A DNA stretch of 64,000 bases from Gracilibacillus lacisalsi DSM 19029 (GCF_000377765.1 NZ_KB898678.1:19454-83453); one strand, 5' to 3'; positions 25,851-34,862 are shown, counted from the first letter of the stretch. Numbers and translations are program-made. Notes: a model not told the origin generated them from the letters alone.

Positions 25851-27385
25851 AAGTGTTAATTGTAGATGATGAGGTCATCATTCGAGAAGCTATTTCTCAA
25901 GTAGTACCGTGGGAAAAGTATGGCTATCAAATAATAGAACCAGCTGCCTCTGCTGAAGAAGCCATCCATAAGATTCAACAATATGCACCGGAAATTGTTT
26001 TAACAGATATTAAAATGGCAGGAAAAAGCGGACTTGAGTTAGCATCAGAAATTCAACAGCTACAATTACCAATAGAAGTAATAGTCTTAACAGGTTATGA
26101 TGAATTTTCCTATGCCCAGAAGGCTATCCGTGAAGGTGTATGTGATTATTTATTAAAAAATAGTGGTCCAGAAGAAATATTAAAAGCGGTTGAAAAAGCA
26201 AAAAAACGATTAGAAGCAAATGGAAGAAAGTTTCGTCAAGACAGAACAGAATCACAGTTAACCCTATCCTATACTATTAACAAGTTATTAAATGGTGATG
26301 TCACGAAAGTAGAATTGAATCATCTCCATGATTTACTATCACCGACAGATCGTACATTTTATCAAATTATTATAATCGATAGATTAATAGACAATTCCGT
26401 AATACTAGAATGTGAGCAACTATGGAATCGTTATTTAAAAGGATGGTGGTTTCAATTAAATGGTCAAACATTTATTCTCACCTATAGATCTGCTGTTTAC
26501 CAAGATGACTATATGATAAATATGGCTATTCAAAAACTAAATACTGTCTTAGATCATACATTTTTAATGGGAGTAGTAGTTGAAAAAATAAGTGATTTAC
26601 CGCAGTCTTATGAAACAGCTCACGTTCTTTTAGGTTATCAGAATATATTAAAAGATAGGCGTATGATTACTAGTCAAGACGTGCAAGACCGTAAAGGGAT
26701 TTCCAAAGCAAAATTTATCCAAAAAAACGAAAACGACTTTATGAAAAGAATCAACAGTGGTAATGCAGCAGATCTAGAAAAATGGATGGAACAACTAGTG
26801 GAAAAAATGGTAAAAGATCCACATGCTACCCCGGAATCTATTCAGTTAGTGATCCAATCATTATATATTACCATGGTCAGGCTTATCCATCGGGTTGCCT
26901 TTGCGGTAGGTAGTGAAGTGGATGAATTACCTTCCCTTTTACCTGTTCATCAATGGCTGTCATTGCCTAAAGAATTTCTGATCCCGACGTTCACTAGAAT
27001 GCTAGAATTATACCGCCAGTTAGTTAGTAGTGAAGGAGGATTTGTTGAAATTTCTATTCAATATATGGAAATGAATCTAGGCAATGCGATTTCTTTAAAA
27101 GAAGTTGCTCAATTTGTCAATGTACATCCCAACTATTTAAGTGACATGCTACGAAAGCGAACAGGGAAATCTTATATGGAATTAATTACGGAATTACGTT
27201 TAAAAAAAGCAAAAGAGCTACTGGTGAATACTCCAGCTAAAATAAAATCTATATCAGAACAAGTTGGCTATTCTGATTGGAAGTATTTTACTAGTCAATT
27301 CAAAAAGGAGACAGGACAAACCCCTTCACAATATAGAGAGCAAAAAAAGATGCTAGATGAAAAGAATACAAGCAGTTTTAAGTAA
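25847..27385 (+). CDS. YesN-like response regulator with AraC DNA-binding domain
   Basis: 512-residue regulator. The receiver domain occupies residues 1-120 with the acidic pocket D7-D8 and the phospho-acceptor D54 in VLTDIKM. A long middle region of unknown role follows. The C-terminal AraC-type double helix-turn-helix (about 405-500) has SLKEVAQFVNVHPNYLSDML and GYSDWKYFTSQFKKETG. The ATG overlaps the kinase stop (ATGA), a sure sign of a pair. It probably activates the ABC importer that follows, and possibly the LplBC operon at 15286, in response to an extracellular sugar. Confidence 0.93.
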   Translation: MKVLIVDDEVIIREAISQVVPWEKYGYQIIEPAASAEEAIHKIQQYAPEIVLTDIKMAGKSGLELASEIQQLQLPIEVIVLTGYDEFSYAQKAIREGVCDYLLKNSGPEEILKAVEKAKKRLEANGRKFRQDRTESQLTLSYTINKLLNGDVTKVELNHLHDLLSPTDRTFYQIIIIDRLIDNSVILECEQLWNRYLKGWWFQLNGQTFILTYRSAVYQDDYMINMAIQKLNTVLDHTFLMGVVVEKISDLPQSYETAHVLLGYQNILKDRRMITSQDVQDRKGISKAKFIQKNENDFMKRINSGNAADLEKWMEQLVEKMVKDPHATPESIQLVIQSLYITMVRLIHRVAFAVGSEVDELPSLLPVHQWLSLPKEFLIPTFTRMLELYRQLVSSEGGFVEISIQYMEMNLGNAISLKEVAQFVNVHPNYLSDMLRKRTGKSYMELITELRLKKAKELLVNTPAKIKSISEQVGYSDWKYFTSQFKKETGQTPSQYREQKKMLDEKNTSSFK

Positions 27386-27431
27386 GTTTGTTTTTTTCCA
27401 CCTATTCACTTTGATTTACCCCCTCAAAAAA

Positions 27432-27445
27432 ATTAAGCGCTTACA
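27432..27445. promoter_or_regulatory. CcpA cre-like site before the third solute-binding-protein gene
   Basis: ATTAAGCGCTTACA, read as TGTAAGCGCTTAAT on the other strand, matches the cre consensus TGWAANCGNTNWCA except at the last two positions. It lies 37 bases upstream of the start codon, fitting carbon catabolite repression of the importer. Confidence 0.5.
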
Positions 27446-27481
27446 ATAAAATGATCTTAATTCCAAAAGGAGGTATGAAAA

Positions 27482-28807
27482 ATGAGGAACAACAATCTAT
27501 TTTTATTTCTAATGGTGTTGATAAGTATTTGGTTAACTGCATGTAACAGTGACCAAGCGGAAAATACAGCAAGTACCGAAGAATCGGCAGAAGCAACGGT
27601 GACCATTTGGCACAACTTTGCTGGAGATGATCTGAGAGCTAGGACAGTTCGTGACTTAATAGACCAATTTGATGAGGAGAATCCAAACATAAGTGTTGAA
27701 TCTGAGGCAATTCCAGTAGATGGTTACCGTCAGCGAATTAGTACGGTAGCTGCAGCGCAGGAACTGCCAGATGTTTTTTTTACTTATGCCGGGAGTTTTA
27801 CAGACCAATTTTATGATGGTGGATTGATTCAACCGATTACGCCGTTAATGGAGGAACATAGTGATTGGGCTGATTCATTTTTGCCAACTGGTTTAGAAGC
27901 GTATGAATATGGAGACAATGGCGATATTTATTCAGCTCCAGTTGGTATGTCATCCACTTCATATTTATTCTATAATAAGCAATTATTTGAGGCGAATGGA
28001 GTAGAAGTTCCAGAAACATGGGATCAATTTTTAGATGTGATTCATACTTTTAATGACCAGGATATTACCCCTATTGCTATCGGGAATCAAGCACCTTGGG
28101 TGGCGCAATCTACAACCTTTGGAGCGATAGCTGACAGAGTAACAGGAACGGAGTGGTTCATGAAGGCAGTTGAACAAGATGGTGCTTCATTCACAGATCC
28201 AGTATTTATTGAAGCCTTAGGTTATTTTAAACAGTTAGTAGATGCTGATGCCTATCAAGAAGGAGCCAATAGTATAGATAATACACAAGCAGAGCAATAT
28301 TTCGCACAAGGAAAAGCAGCGATGATGATCAATGGATCATGGACAGTAAGTAGCTTAGCAGCATCTGCATCCGAAGACGTGATTGAAAACATTGGAGTTA
28401 CAGTTGTACCCAGTATAGAAGATGGCGAAGGAAGAGCCAATACGATAACCGGTGGCCCAGGTGGTGGATTTGTGTTGAATAGTGAGGCAGAAGGTAACGT
28501 GAAAGAAGCAGGGTTAGAACTTATCTATGCTTTGAGTAATGAAGAGGCCCAAAAAGCCATTGCTGAAAGTGATTCTATGGTTATGTATGACGTAGATATT
28601 GATCGAGAAAATGTATCACCCTTATATTATGAGGCATTTAATTTGGTAAGAAGTGTAGAATTTGCACCAGTTTATGATTTGTATTTATCAGCAGCAGCAG
28701 GTGAAGCAATAAATAATGGTCTGCAAGAAATCATGCTAGGTGGAGAGTTGGAAACAGTTGCTGAAAAGGTGCAACAAGCGCAGGTTCAATCATTAGAAGA
28801 AGAGTAA
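27482..28807 (+). CDS. Extracellular solute-binding lipoprotein, family 1
   Basis: 441-residue binding protein of a carbohydrate ABC importer. The lipobox is LTAC with Cys21, followed by an acidic Ser/Glu linker. Family-1 signs include VTIWHNFAGDD, DVFFTYAGSF and the FAQGKAAMMINGSW motif common to sugar-binding proteins. The start is ATG 27482 with AAAGGAGG 8 bases upstream. It follows the YesMN genes and precedes two permeases and a chitinase, so uptake of chitin oligosaccharides is likely but not proven. A possible cre site lies upstream. Confidence 0.93.
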   Translation: MRNNNLFLFLMVLISIWLTACNSDQAENTASTEESAEATVTIWHNFAGDDLRARTVRDLIDQFDEENPNISVESEAIPVDGYRQRISTVAAAQELPDVFFTYAGSFTDQFYDGGLIQPITPLMEEHSDWADSFLPTGLEAYEYGDNGDIYSAPVGMSSTSYLFYNKQLFEANGVEVPETWDQFLDVIHTFNDQDITPIAIGNQAPWVAQSTTFGAIADRVTGTEWFMKAVEQDGASFTDPVFIEALGYFKQLVDADAYQEGANSIDNTQAEQYFAQGKAAMMINGSWTVSSLAASASEDVIENIGVTVVPSIEDGEGRANTITGGPGGGFVLNSEAEGNVKEAGLELIYALSNEEAQKAIAESDSMVMYDVDIDRENVSPLYYEAFNLVRSVEFAPVYDLYLSAAAGEAINNGLQEIMLGGELETVAEKVQQAQVQSLEEE

Positions 28808-28935
28808 AACATATGCTACTTATCCAAAAATATAAATAGAGGCTGCTACATGTTATGTGATTGCTGCTGTTTAATGGTCTTACGTTAATAATAAATATTA
28901 AGAAGTTTTAGTTAGATTTGATAAGGGGGGATAGA

Positions 28936-29826
28936 GTGCAAGACATACTTAAAGCAAAACACTGGATTATCATATCGTTACTACCAGCATTATTACTATA
29001 TACATTTATTGTTATCGTGCCAATATTTTGGTCTTCGTATTATGGTTTCTTTAAATGGTCAGGCATGAATGAACCTAGTTTTATAGGATGGGCCAATTAT
29101 TTAGAAGTAGTAAATGACCCTATTTTCTGGCGAGCTTTAAAAAATAATATGATCATTGTGGTCGCTTCTGTCTTTGGCCAAGTACCTATCGCATTATTAT
29201 TAGCACTGATGTTACGTCAAACTACATTATTTCAGCGCTTTGTACGTTCAGCTGTATTCTTACCGACGGTAATATCAACGGTTGTAGTTGGTTTGATCTG
29301 GGGATATATTTATAATCCAGAATTCGGTATTGTCAATGCGTTACTTGAAATGATTGGCTTAGAATCATGGACCAGAGCGTGGTTATCCGATCCAGATGTT
29401 AATATGTATGCAGTATCAATTCCTATTATTTGGAACTACATTGGTCCGTATTTAATTATCTTTATCGCAGCTATTCAAAACATTCCTACTGAAATAGAAG
29501 ATGCAGCAAAAATGGATGGAGCGAACGGGTTTCGTAAATTATTTTATATTACTTTACCTATGATGTGGACAACAATAAAAGTTGCAGTTGTACTATGTAT
29601 TTCAGGCAGTTTAAAAGCTTTTGATCAAGTATTTGTAATGACCGGTGGAGGCCCTGCCCAATCAACCGAACTGTTAGCAACTTACATGTATAACAACACC
29701 TTTATGACTTATCGATATGGATATGGCTCAGCGGTATCTACTATGATTATTATTGTTAGTCTTATCCTAATCCTAATTAGTCAAATTTTAATGAAACGAA
29801 AAGAAGAGAAGGGGATGGGCATTTAA
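28936..29826 (+). CDS. Sugar ABC transporter permease, MalF type
   Basis: 296-residue permease with about six membrane segments, the EAA loop EIEDAAKMDGANGFRKLF followed by TLPMMW, and the family motif MTGGGPAQSTELL. GTG 28936 has AAGGGGGG 6 bases before it; an in-frame TTG at 28918 lies upstream of that site and is rejected. The 128 bases between the binding protein and this gene contain no clear terminator, so the three transporter genes are probably co-transcribed. Confidence 0.92.
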   Translation: MQDILKAKHWIIISLLPALLLYTFIVIVPIFWSSYYGFFKWSGMNEPSFIGWANYLEVVNDPIFWRALKNNMIIVVASVFGQVPIALLLALMLRQTTLFQRFVRSAVFLPTVISTVVVGLIWGYIYNPEFGIVNALLEMIGLESWTRAWLSDPDVNMYAVSIPIIWNYIGPYLIIFIAAIQNIPTEIEDAAKMDGANGFRKLFYITLPMMWTTIKVAVVLCISGSLKAFDQVFVMTGGGPAQSTELLATYMYNNTFMTYRYGYGSAVSTMIIIVSLILILISQILMKRKEEKGMGI

Positions 29827-29827
29827 G

Positions 29828-30706
29828 ATGAGAAAAGATGTGGTTTATGAAGCAAATAGATCCTTTAATCCGGTTTTTAGACAGAAAAAATCTATATTTA
29901 AAGTAATAAAAACGGTTTTTTTAATCACTTTCTCTTTTTGTATGATCTATCCGCTCTATTGGCTGTTTATTAGTGCTTTTAAATCAACAGATGAATTCTT
30001 TCAATTTCCTTATGCATTACCGAGTGAGTGGACATTCGATAATTTCGTTAGAGCTTGGAATTTAGCCGATTTAGGTGGGGCTATGATAAATTCAACTGTT
30101 GTTACAGTTGTCGGAACGATTTTTACTGTATTTCTAGGTGCTTTAACTGCGTATGTACTTTCGCGTTTCTCCTTTAAATGGAAAGGTTTTATCATGTTAT
30201 TTTTTCTATTAGGTATGTTAATTCCTATTCATAGTACCCTTGTACCATTGTTTTCTATTATGAATGAGATAGGAATGTTAAACACATATTGGGCATTAAT
30301 ATTGCCATATACCGCATTTGAACTACCGATAGCTATCTTCTTAATAACTGCTTATATGTCAAGCATACCAAAGGAAATGGAAGAAGCTGCTGTCATTGAC
30401 GGAGCCGGCTATTGGGGGATTTTCTTTCGGATCATGCTTCCTATGACAGTTCCTGCAATGGCGACCGTAGCTATCTTAGCATTTTTACGGTATTGGAATG
30501 AGTACATTTTTGCGCTTGTATTTATAAATGATGCCTCATTAAAAACTTTACCACTTAGTTTATCGATTTTTTCTGATGGTTACAGTACAGATTATTCTTT
30601 AACGATGGCCGCAATGGCTATAGCTGTTATACCGACAGTTATTATGTATGTTTTTTTTCAAGAGCAAATTATGAAAGGAATGGTAGCAGGTTCGGTGAAG
30701 GGCTAA
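29828..30706 (+). CDS. Carbohydrate ABC transporter permease, MalG type
   Basis: 292-residue permease starting one base after the stop of its partner. It has the EAA loop EMEEAAVIDGAGYWGIF followed by MLPMTVP, and the family-typical C-terminus KGMVAGSVKG. Its C-terminus and that of the permease at 147-1031 (SGAVKG) are alike, as expected within this family. It completes the importer of genes 27482-30706, except for the ATPase, which is not encoded in the window. Confidence 0.93.
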   Translation: MRKDVVYEANRSFNPVFRQKKSIFKVIKTVFLITFSFCMIYPLYWLFISAFKSTDEFFQFPYALPSEWTFDNFVRAWNLADLGGAMINSTVVTVVGTIFTVFLGALTAYVLSRFSFKWKGFIMLFFLLGMLIPIHSTLVPLFSIMNEIGMLNTYWALILPYTAFELPIAIFLITAYMSSIPKEMEEAAVIDGAGYWGIFFRIMLPMTVPAMATVAILAFLRYWNEYIFALVFINDASLKTLPLSLSIFSDGYSTDYSLTMAAMAIAVIPTVIMYVFFQEQIMKGMVAGSVKG

Positions 30707-30825
30707 TTGATGTAATGAAAGCTGTTGGTAAAGAAAAAAAGTCTAGTAAAAAAAGGCTTTAATATATCTGATTCAATAAGGGTGATCGCTGAGTAAAAAT
30801 GCTAGTGATCACCCTGAAAAATATG

Positions 30826-30875
30826 TTGACATAAAATAATGAATTCTGTAATCTTGTATAGAGGTATAGTCATCT
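30826..30875 (+). promoter_or_regulatory. Chitinase promoter with NagR/DasR-like operator
   Basis: TTGACA (30826-30831) and TAATCT (30849-30854) are 17 bases apart. AGAGGTATAGTCATCT (30860-30875) covers the expected transcript start and matches the operator at 15114 in GGTATAGT.ATCT. A weak hairpin (30779-30787 with 30807-30815) separates this promoter from the upstream permease gene. Confidence 0.6.
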
Positions 30876-30894
30876 TATCTATTGTTCCTAAAAT

Positions 30895-30908
30895 AGATTG
30901 CGCTTACA
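30895..30908. promoter_or_regulatory. Possible cre site in the chitinase leader
   Basis: Read on the minus strand this is TGTAAGCGCAATCT, matching the CcpA cre consensus with two mismatches. It lies within the predicted leader, where CcpA would act as a roadblock. Confidence 0.4.
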
Positions 30909-30951
30909 TCGATATGTATTCTATTAATCTATTAAAGGAGTGGAGGAAAGA

Positions 30952-33141
30952 GTGATAGTGAAAGGGAAATGTCAAGATGTTATGAAATGGTTAGTATCAG
31001 GCTGTGTCGCAATTGTAATAGTTGCTGTTGGTTTATTATTCCTAGCAACAGAAGAAATGACTGCATCAGAACCAGAAGATGATTATCGAGTTGTCGGATA
31101 TTATACGCAATGGTCAACATATGGCAGAGATTATCAAGCGGTAGATATTGATGCAAGTAAATTAACACATATCGTTTATGCATTTGCGGATTATTGTTGG
31201 GAAGGTGAAGGTCATGCAGATACAACTGATTGTGAAGGAGTAACAAATGGTACAGTAGTATCCGCTGATCCGTGGGCAGATTATCAAAACCCGAATGTAT
31301 TAGGACTTACTGAAGAGGAATTAGAAGATTGGGATCGGGATTTTTATGGAAACTTAGGTGGTTTAGCAATATTAAAGGATGAAAACCCGGGATTACGTAC
31401 CTTATTATCTATTGGGGGATGGACATTCTCGAAAAATTTCTCCCATATAGCAGCATCAGAAGATACTAGGGAAACTTTTGCAAAATCAGCAGTTGCTTTT
31501 ATGAGAAAGTATGAAATGGATGGTGTAGATATCGATTGGGAATACCCGGTTAGTGGTGGGCAAGAAGGAAATGTTCACCGCCCGGAAGATAAAGAAAATC
31601 ACACTTTGTTATTACAAGCGATACGTGATCAATTAGACAAAGCAGAGGAAGAAGACGGCAAGGAATATGAATTAGCGATTGCTTCTAGTGCAAATCCTTC
31701 TTATCTAGAAAATAATGAAATGGAAAAAATTGCGGAAATAGTTGATTTTATTGACATTATGACTTACGACTTTAACGGAAGCTGGCAATCTACCAGTGCA
31801 CATAATGCTCCATTATTTGTTGATCCGGCTGCAATGGACGCAGGAGTACCAGACACAGATGTATTCAATGTAGACACAGCAATCGAAGGACATTTAAATG
31901 CGGGTGTACCTGCCAATAAATTAGTGATGGGATTACCTTTTTATGGTCGTTCATGGGCTGATTGTGATAACGCGGAGGATAGCCCTAATGGCGGTTATTA
32001 TCAAAACTGTCAAGGTGCAGGTGATGGAACATGGGAACCAGGGGTCTATGATTATGATGATATTATGGCCAATAAATTAACGGATGAGCAATATACTGCT
32101 TATTGGAATGATGTTTCCAAAGTACCCTATTTATTTAATGAAGAAACAGGCGAGTTTATTACCTATGATGATGAACGTTCGATAGCGAATAAAATCGCCT
32201 ATCTGGAAAACCGTCAACTTGGCGGGGCGATGATTTGGGAGCTAAGTGCAGATCGTGAGAGTAGACTATTATCTGTAATTTTTAATGAATTTACAAACGG
32301 CACAACACCACCTGAACCTACACCTCCTGATGATGGTACGGTTAAGGATATAGCAGAACTCGAGATCAGTGATAATCAGTATATGTATACTAACTCAAGT
32401 AATCAGGAAAGCATCGTTTTTAATGCATCCCTTTTGGAAGAATTACAAGAAGATTATGAGTTAGTGATTGATTATAAAGATATTGCTATAGAAGTACCTG
32501 TTGCATTGTTGCAGAAAGAAGAAAATATAACCTTCCAATTTGCCGAAGCTGTAGAGGAGATAAACAGTAAGCATGATAATCAAGTTAGCTCAATATATGA
32601 TTTAACGATATTAGCTGGAGATGAAGTGTTTTCAGATTTTGGCGAGCATCAAGTTACATTGACTTTCACTGTGAATGAAGACAAGATAGAAAATTGGGAT
32701 CAATTAGTTGTTTATTTATTGGAGGAGAATGGTGAAAAACAGAAAGAAATAGATGTCGAGTACGATAAGGAACAACAAATCGTTATGGCAGAGGTTGCTC
32801 ATTTTAGTTTATACGGGGTATTCGAGAATAGCACTCCTGATGAAGAACAAACAGAGGATGAAAAGGAAGGCAATGAGTCTGAAATAGATAACAATAATGG
32901 AAATTCGAACGAAAAAACAACGGAAGAACCTTCCACTAATAATACGGATAAAGACGACACGAACGATGGGAACAACGAAAAAGAAAGTACTACATCTTCT
33001 CAAAGTCAAGATGAGCAAACGGAAGGTCAGCCTCTTCCAGATACTGATACGAACCAATTCGAATTTTTATTAATCGGCTTACTATTAATAACTGGCGGTG
33101 GCATCGTGTTTTTCGTATCAAAATTGCGTAGATATTCTTAA
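30952..33141 (+). CDS. GH18 chitinase with C-terminal cell-wall anchor signal
   Basis: 729-residue exported chitinase. A signal or anchor helix at about residues 13-35 is followed by a GH18 barrel (about 45-455) with SIGGW and the catalytic motif DGVDIDWEY, in which E197 is the proton donor. A surface-protein beta domain (about 465-620) follows, then a highly acidic Ser/Thr/Asn stalk. The C-terminus has LPDTD, a hydrophobic stretch and KLRRYS, a sortase-sorting arrangement; LPDT resembles substrates of SrtD-type enzymes such as B. subtilis YhcS. GTG 30952 follows GGAGG by 5 bases; GTG 30940 and 30958 are alternatives. It lies between the importer and the GlcNAc-type PTS and has its own operator and promoter. 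Confidence 0.93.
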   Translation: MIVKGKCQDVMKWLVSGCVAIVIVAVGLLFLATEEMTASEPEDDYRVVGYYTQWSTYGRDYQAVDIDASKLTHIVYAFADYCWEGEGHADTTDCEGVTNGTVVSADPWADYQNPNVLGLTEEELEDWDRDFYGNLGGLAILKDENPGLRTLLSIGGWTFSKNFSHIAASEDTRETFAKSAVAFMRKYEMDGVDIDWEYPVSGGQEGNVHRPEDKENHTLLLQAIRDQLDKAEEEDGKEYELAIASSANPSYLENNEMEKIAEIVDFIDIMTYDFNGSWQSTSAHNAPLFVDPAAMDAGVPDTDVFNVDTAIEGHLNAGVPANKLVMGLPFYGRSWADCDNAEDSPNGGYYQNCQGAGDGTWEPGVYDYDDIMANKLTDEQYTAYWNDVSKVPYLFNEETGEFITYDDERSIANKIAYLENRQLGGAMIWELSADRESRLLSVIFNEFTNGTTPPEPTPPDDGTVKDIAELEISDNQYMYTNSSNQESIVFNASLLEELQEDYELVIDYKDIAIEVPVALLQKEENITFQFAEAVEEINSKHDNQVSSIYDLTILAGDEVFSDFGEHQVTLTFTVNEDKIENWDQLVVYLLEENGEKQKEIDVEYDKEQQIVMAEVAHFSLYGVFENSTPDEEQTEDEKEGNESEIDNNNGNSNEKTTEEPSTNNTDKDDTNDGNNEKESTTSSQSQDEQTEGQPLPDTDTNQFEFLLIGLLLITGGGIVFFVSKLRRYS

Positions 33142-33147
33142 TATATT

Positions 33148-33163
33148 TTAGGTATAGACAACT
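33148..33163 (+). promoter_or_regulatory. NagR/DasR-like operator before the PTS operon
   Basis: TTAGGTATAGACAACT lies 7 bases after the chitinase stop and upstream of the antitermination leader. Of the series it is the closest to the Bacillus NagR site as I remember it. I could not assign a convincing -35/-10 pair next to it. Confidence 0.6.
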
Positions 33164-33218
33164 AATCCTATATTATGTTAATCTATATATAATTGGAATT
33201 GGCTAATTAAATCACGAC

Positions 33219-33250
33219 TCACATGTTACTAATGAGATTAGGCATGGAGA
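33219..33250 (+). promoter_or_regulatory. Ribonucleic antiterminator (RAT) for the PRD antiterminator
   Basis: The segment beginning TCACATGTTACTAATGAG and continuing ATTAGGCATGGAGA resembles the RAT targets of GlcT/SacY/LicT proteins, which have GTTACTGAT...AGGCAT. CTC-CATG can pair with CATG-GAG around asymmetric internal loops. Its 3' half overlaps the left arm of the terminator at 33242, so the two structures exclude each other. The BglG-type antiterminator is encoded two genes downstream. Confidence 0.65.
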
Positions 33251-33299
33251 AAATATAAAGGCTGGTTTATCGCCTTTAATATTTCTTCATGCTTTTTTT
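33242..33299 (+). terminator. Leader terminator of the PTS operon, also ends the chitinase transcript
   Basis: GCATGGAGAAAATATAAAGG (with a following C) pairs with a right arm beginning GCCTTTAATATTTC and ending CTTCATGC at 33292. The stem has a few internal mismatches and is followed by seven T. It forms only if the RAT at 33219-33250 is not folded. Confidence 0.8.
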
Positions 33300-33301
33300 G
33301 T

Positions 33302-33480
33302 GGGAAAAGAAAGTATAAAAATTTGGTACTTGTCTAGCTCCGAACGCCCAGAAATTATGCGATTTCACGAATCGCCCTAAGATAAGTCATCATCGGTTCG
33401 TAAACTCACCGTGATTCCTTTATTTGAGTTGATTCTGAAGTTGCTACGTTTCTAAACGGGTGCTCTGCGCTTTTCTTATT
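33302..33480 (+). repeat. Intergenic repeat, family 2, copy 1
   Basis: It opens with GAAAGTATAAAAATTT and then TGTCTAGCTCCGAACGCC, followed by CGATTTCACGAATCGCCC, ATAAGTCATCATCGGTTCG, TTCTGAAGTTGCT and GGGTGCTCTGCGCTTTTCTT. Copies of the same order and strand lie at 36398, 46951 and 58340. It starts directly after the terminator T tract and fills the interval up to the PTS gene. Confidence 0.75.
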
Positions 33481-33510
33481 TAAATGAAAATCATGCCAAA
33501 AGGAGATGGA

Positions 33511-34005
33511 ATGATGTTTAAAAACTTATTTAAAAAACCCTCTACCATTATACAAATAAAAGCACCTATTACTGGTGAAATATTACCGCTTGAAAAGGTA
33601 CCCGACCCAGTTTTCAGTCAAAAGATGATGGGGGAAGGGGTTGCGATCATCCCGAACGAAGAAAATATTGTTGCCCCTGTTGAAGGAACGATTGTCCAAA
33701 TTGCACCAAGTAAGCATGCCATTGGATTAAAGACGCCAAATGACAGGGAAATACTTATCCATGTTGGATTAGAGACTGTTTCCTTAGATGGAAAGGGATT
33801 TCATGTCTTAGTTAAAGAAGGGGATCGTGTTTCAGTTGGAGATCGATTAATGACAGTAGATTTGGGTTATATTCGTAATAAAGTAGATCATATTATAACT
33901 CCGATGGTCATTACCAATAGTAACCAAAGCCAAAACGAATATATCTTCACTACAGAAACGGAATGTGTAGCCGGAAAGACAACCGTGTTAACGATTAATG
34001 GGTAA
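33511..34005 (+). CDS. PTS sugar transporter subunit IIA, glucose family
   Basis: 164-residue cytoplasmic phosphocarrier of the IIA-Glc (Crr-like) family. The phosphorylated histidine is H84 in ILIHVGLETV, and the second conserved histidine lies in IAPSKHAIGLKT. The pattern IKAPITGEILPLEKVPDPVFS at the start is typical. ATG 33511 or 33514 fits the AAAGGAG at 33498; the ATG at 33484 lies before that site. The IIBC protein two genes on has no IIA domain, so this protein supplies it. The stop overlaps a possible upstream start of the antiterminator frame. Confidence 0.9.
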   Translation: MMFKNLFKKPSTIIQIKAPITGEILPLEKVPDPVFSQKMMGEGVAIIPNEENIVAPVEGTIVQIAPSKHAIGLKTPNDREILIHVGLETVSLDGKGFHVLVKEGDRVSVGDRLMTVDLGYIRNKVDHIITPMVITNSNQSQNEYIFTTETECVAGKTTVLTING

Positions 34006-34046
34006 TGTTAGGAATGACGCTTTCTGCGAAGAATGGAGATGATGGA

Positions 34047-34862
34047 ATGAAATTGAAAAAAATTTTGAATAATAACGCTGTACTTGTAGTGGACAAAGGA
34101 GAAGAAAAAGTAGCGATTGGTACTGGCATTGCATTCGGTAAGAAAAAGAATGATGTCATTAACTCACAGAAAGTCGAACAACTTTTTGTAATGAAGGAAA
34201 ATGAAAAGTTACAGCTGTTGTTAGATCGAATTCCAGAGGAACATTTTCTGATTTCAGAAGAAATTATCTCCTATGCGGAAAAGTATCTTGGCACTATGTT
34301 AAGTGAGCATATTCATATTGCTTTAACAGACCATATTTCATTCGCGATTGAACGGACACAAGATGGCATACATCTCCAAAATAAGCTTCTAAATGAAATA
34401 AAGATATTGTATCGAAATGAATATGAAATTGGTTTATGGGCAGTGCAGCGGATTCGTGAAAAATATGATATAGACATTCCAATTGATGAAGCAGCTCATA
34501 TTGCACTGCATATCCATACAATGAAGCTTCAAGGGGGTGATTACCGTCAGACGATTAAGCATACTGCCATAGTAAGAGAAATGATCCAGCATATCATGCA
34601 GAAAATGGCGATGAAATTTAGAGAAGATGATATATCTTATCAAAGGCTTGTAACTCATTTGCATTTTGCTTTATCTCGAGTTAGTCACTATGAAATGCAT
34701 GAATTGGATCAGGAAATGTTATCGATGATTCAAAAGAAATTTGCGGATTCATATCAGTGTACTAAAGAAGTAACAGACATTATACAAAATAAGTATGATA
34801 TTTATTTTCCAGAATCAGAGCTCGGATATATCACGATGCACCTTAATAGACTTAAACAGTAA
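34047..34862 (+). CDS. BglG/GlcT family transcriptional antiterminator
   Basis: 271-residue antiterminator with an N-terminal RNA-binding domain (KKILNNNAVLVV at the start, GTGIAFGKKKNDVI at about 25-40) and two PTS regulation domains. PRD histidines are visible in LSEHIHIAL, DEAAHIALHIH and VTHLHFALSRV. ATG 34047 gives the usual MKLKKILNNN start and has GGAG 8 bases upstream; a longer frame opens at 34005 within the IIA stop but would add 14 residues never seen in the family. It most likely binds the RAT at 33219-33250 and lets the PTS operon be read when its sugar is present. Confidence 0.9.
   Translation: MKLKKILNNNAVLVVDKGEEKVAIGTGIAFGKKKNDVINSQKVEQLFVMKENEKLQLLLDRIPEEHFLISEEIISYAEKYLGTMLSEHIHIALTDHISFAIERTQDGIHLQNKLLNEIKILYRNEYEIGLWAVQRIREKYDIDIPIDEAAHIALHIHTMKLQGGDYRQTIKHTAIVREMIQHIMQKMAMKFREDDISYQRLVTHLHFALSRVSHYEMHELDQEMLSMIQKKFADSYQCTKEVTDIIQNKYDIYFPESELGYITMHLNRLKQ

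Noticed and set aside
34005..34046. Upstream start of the antiterminator gene overlapping the IIA stop
   Set aside because: It would add a 14-residue extension not found in the family, and the ATG at 34047 has its own ribosome-binding site and standard start sequence.
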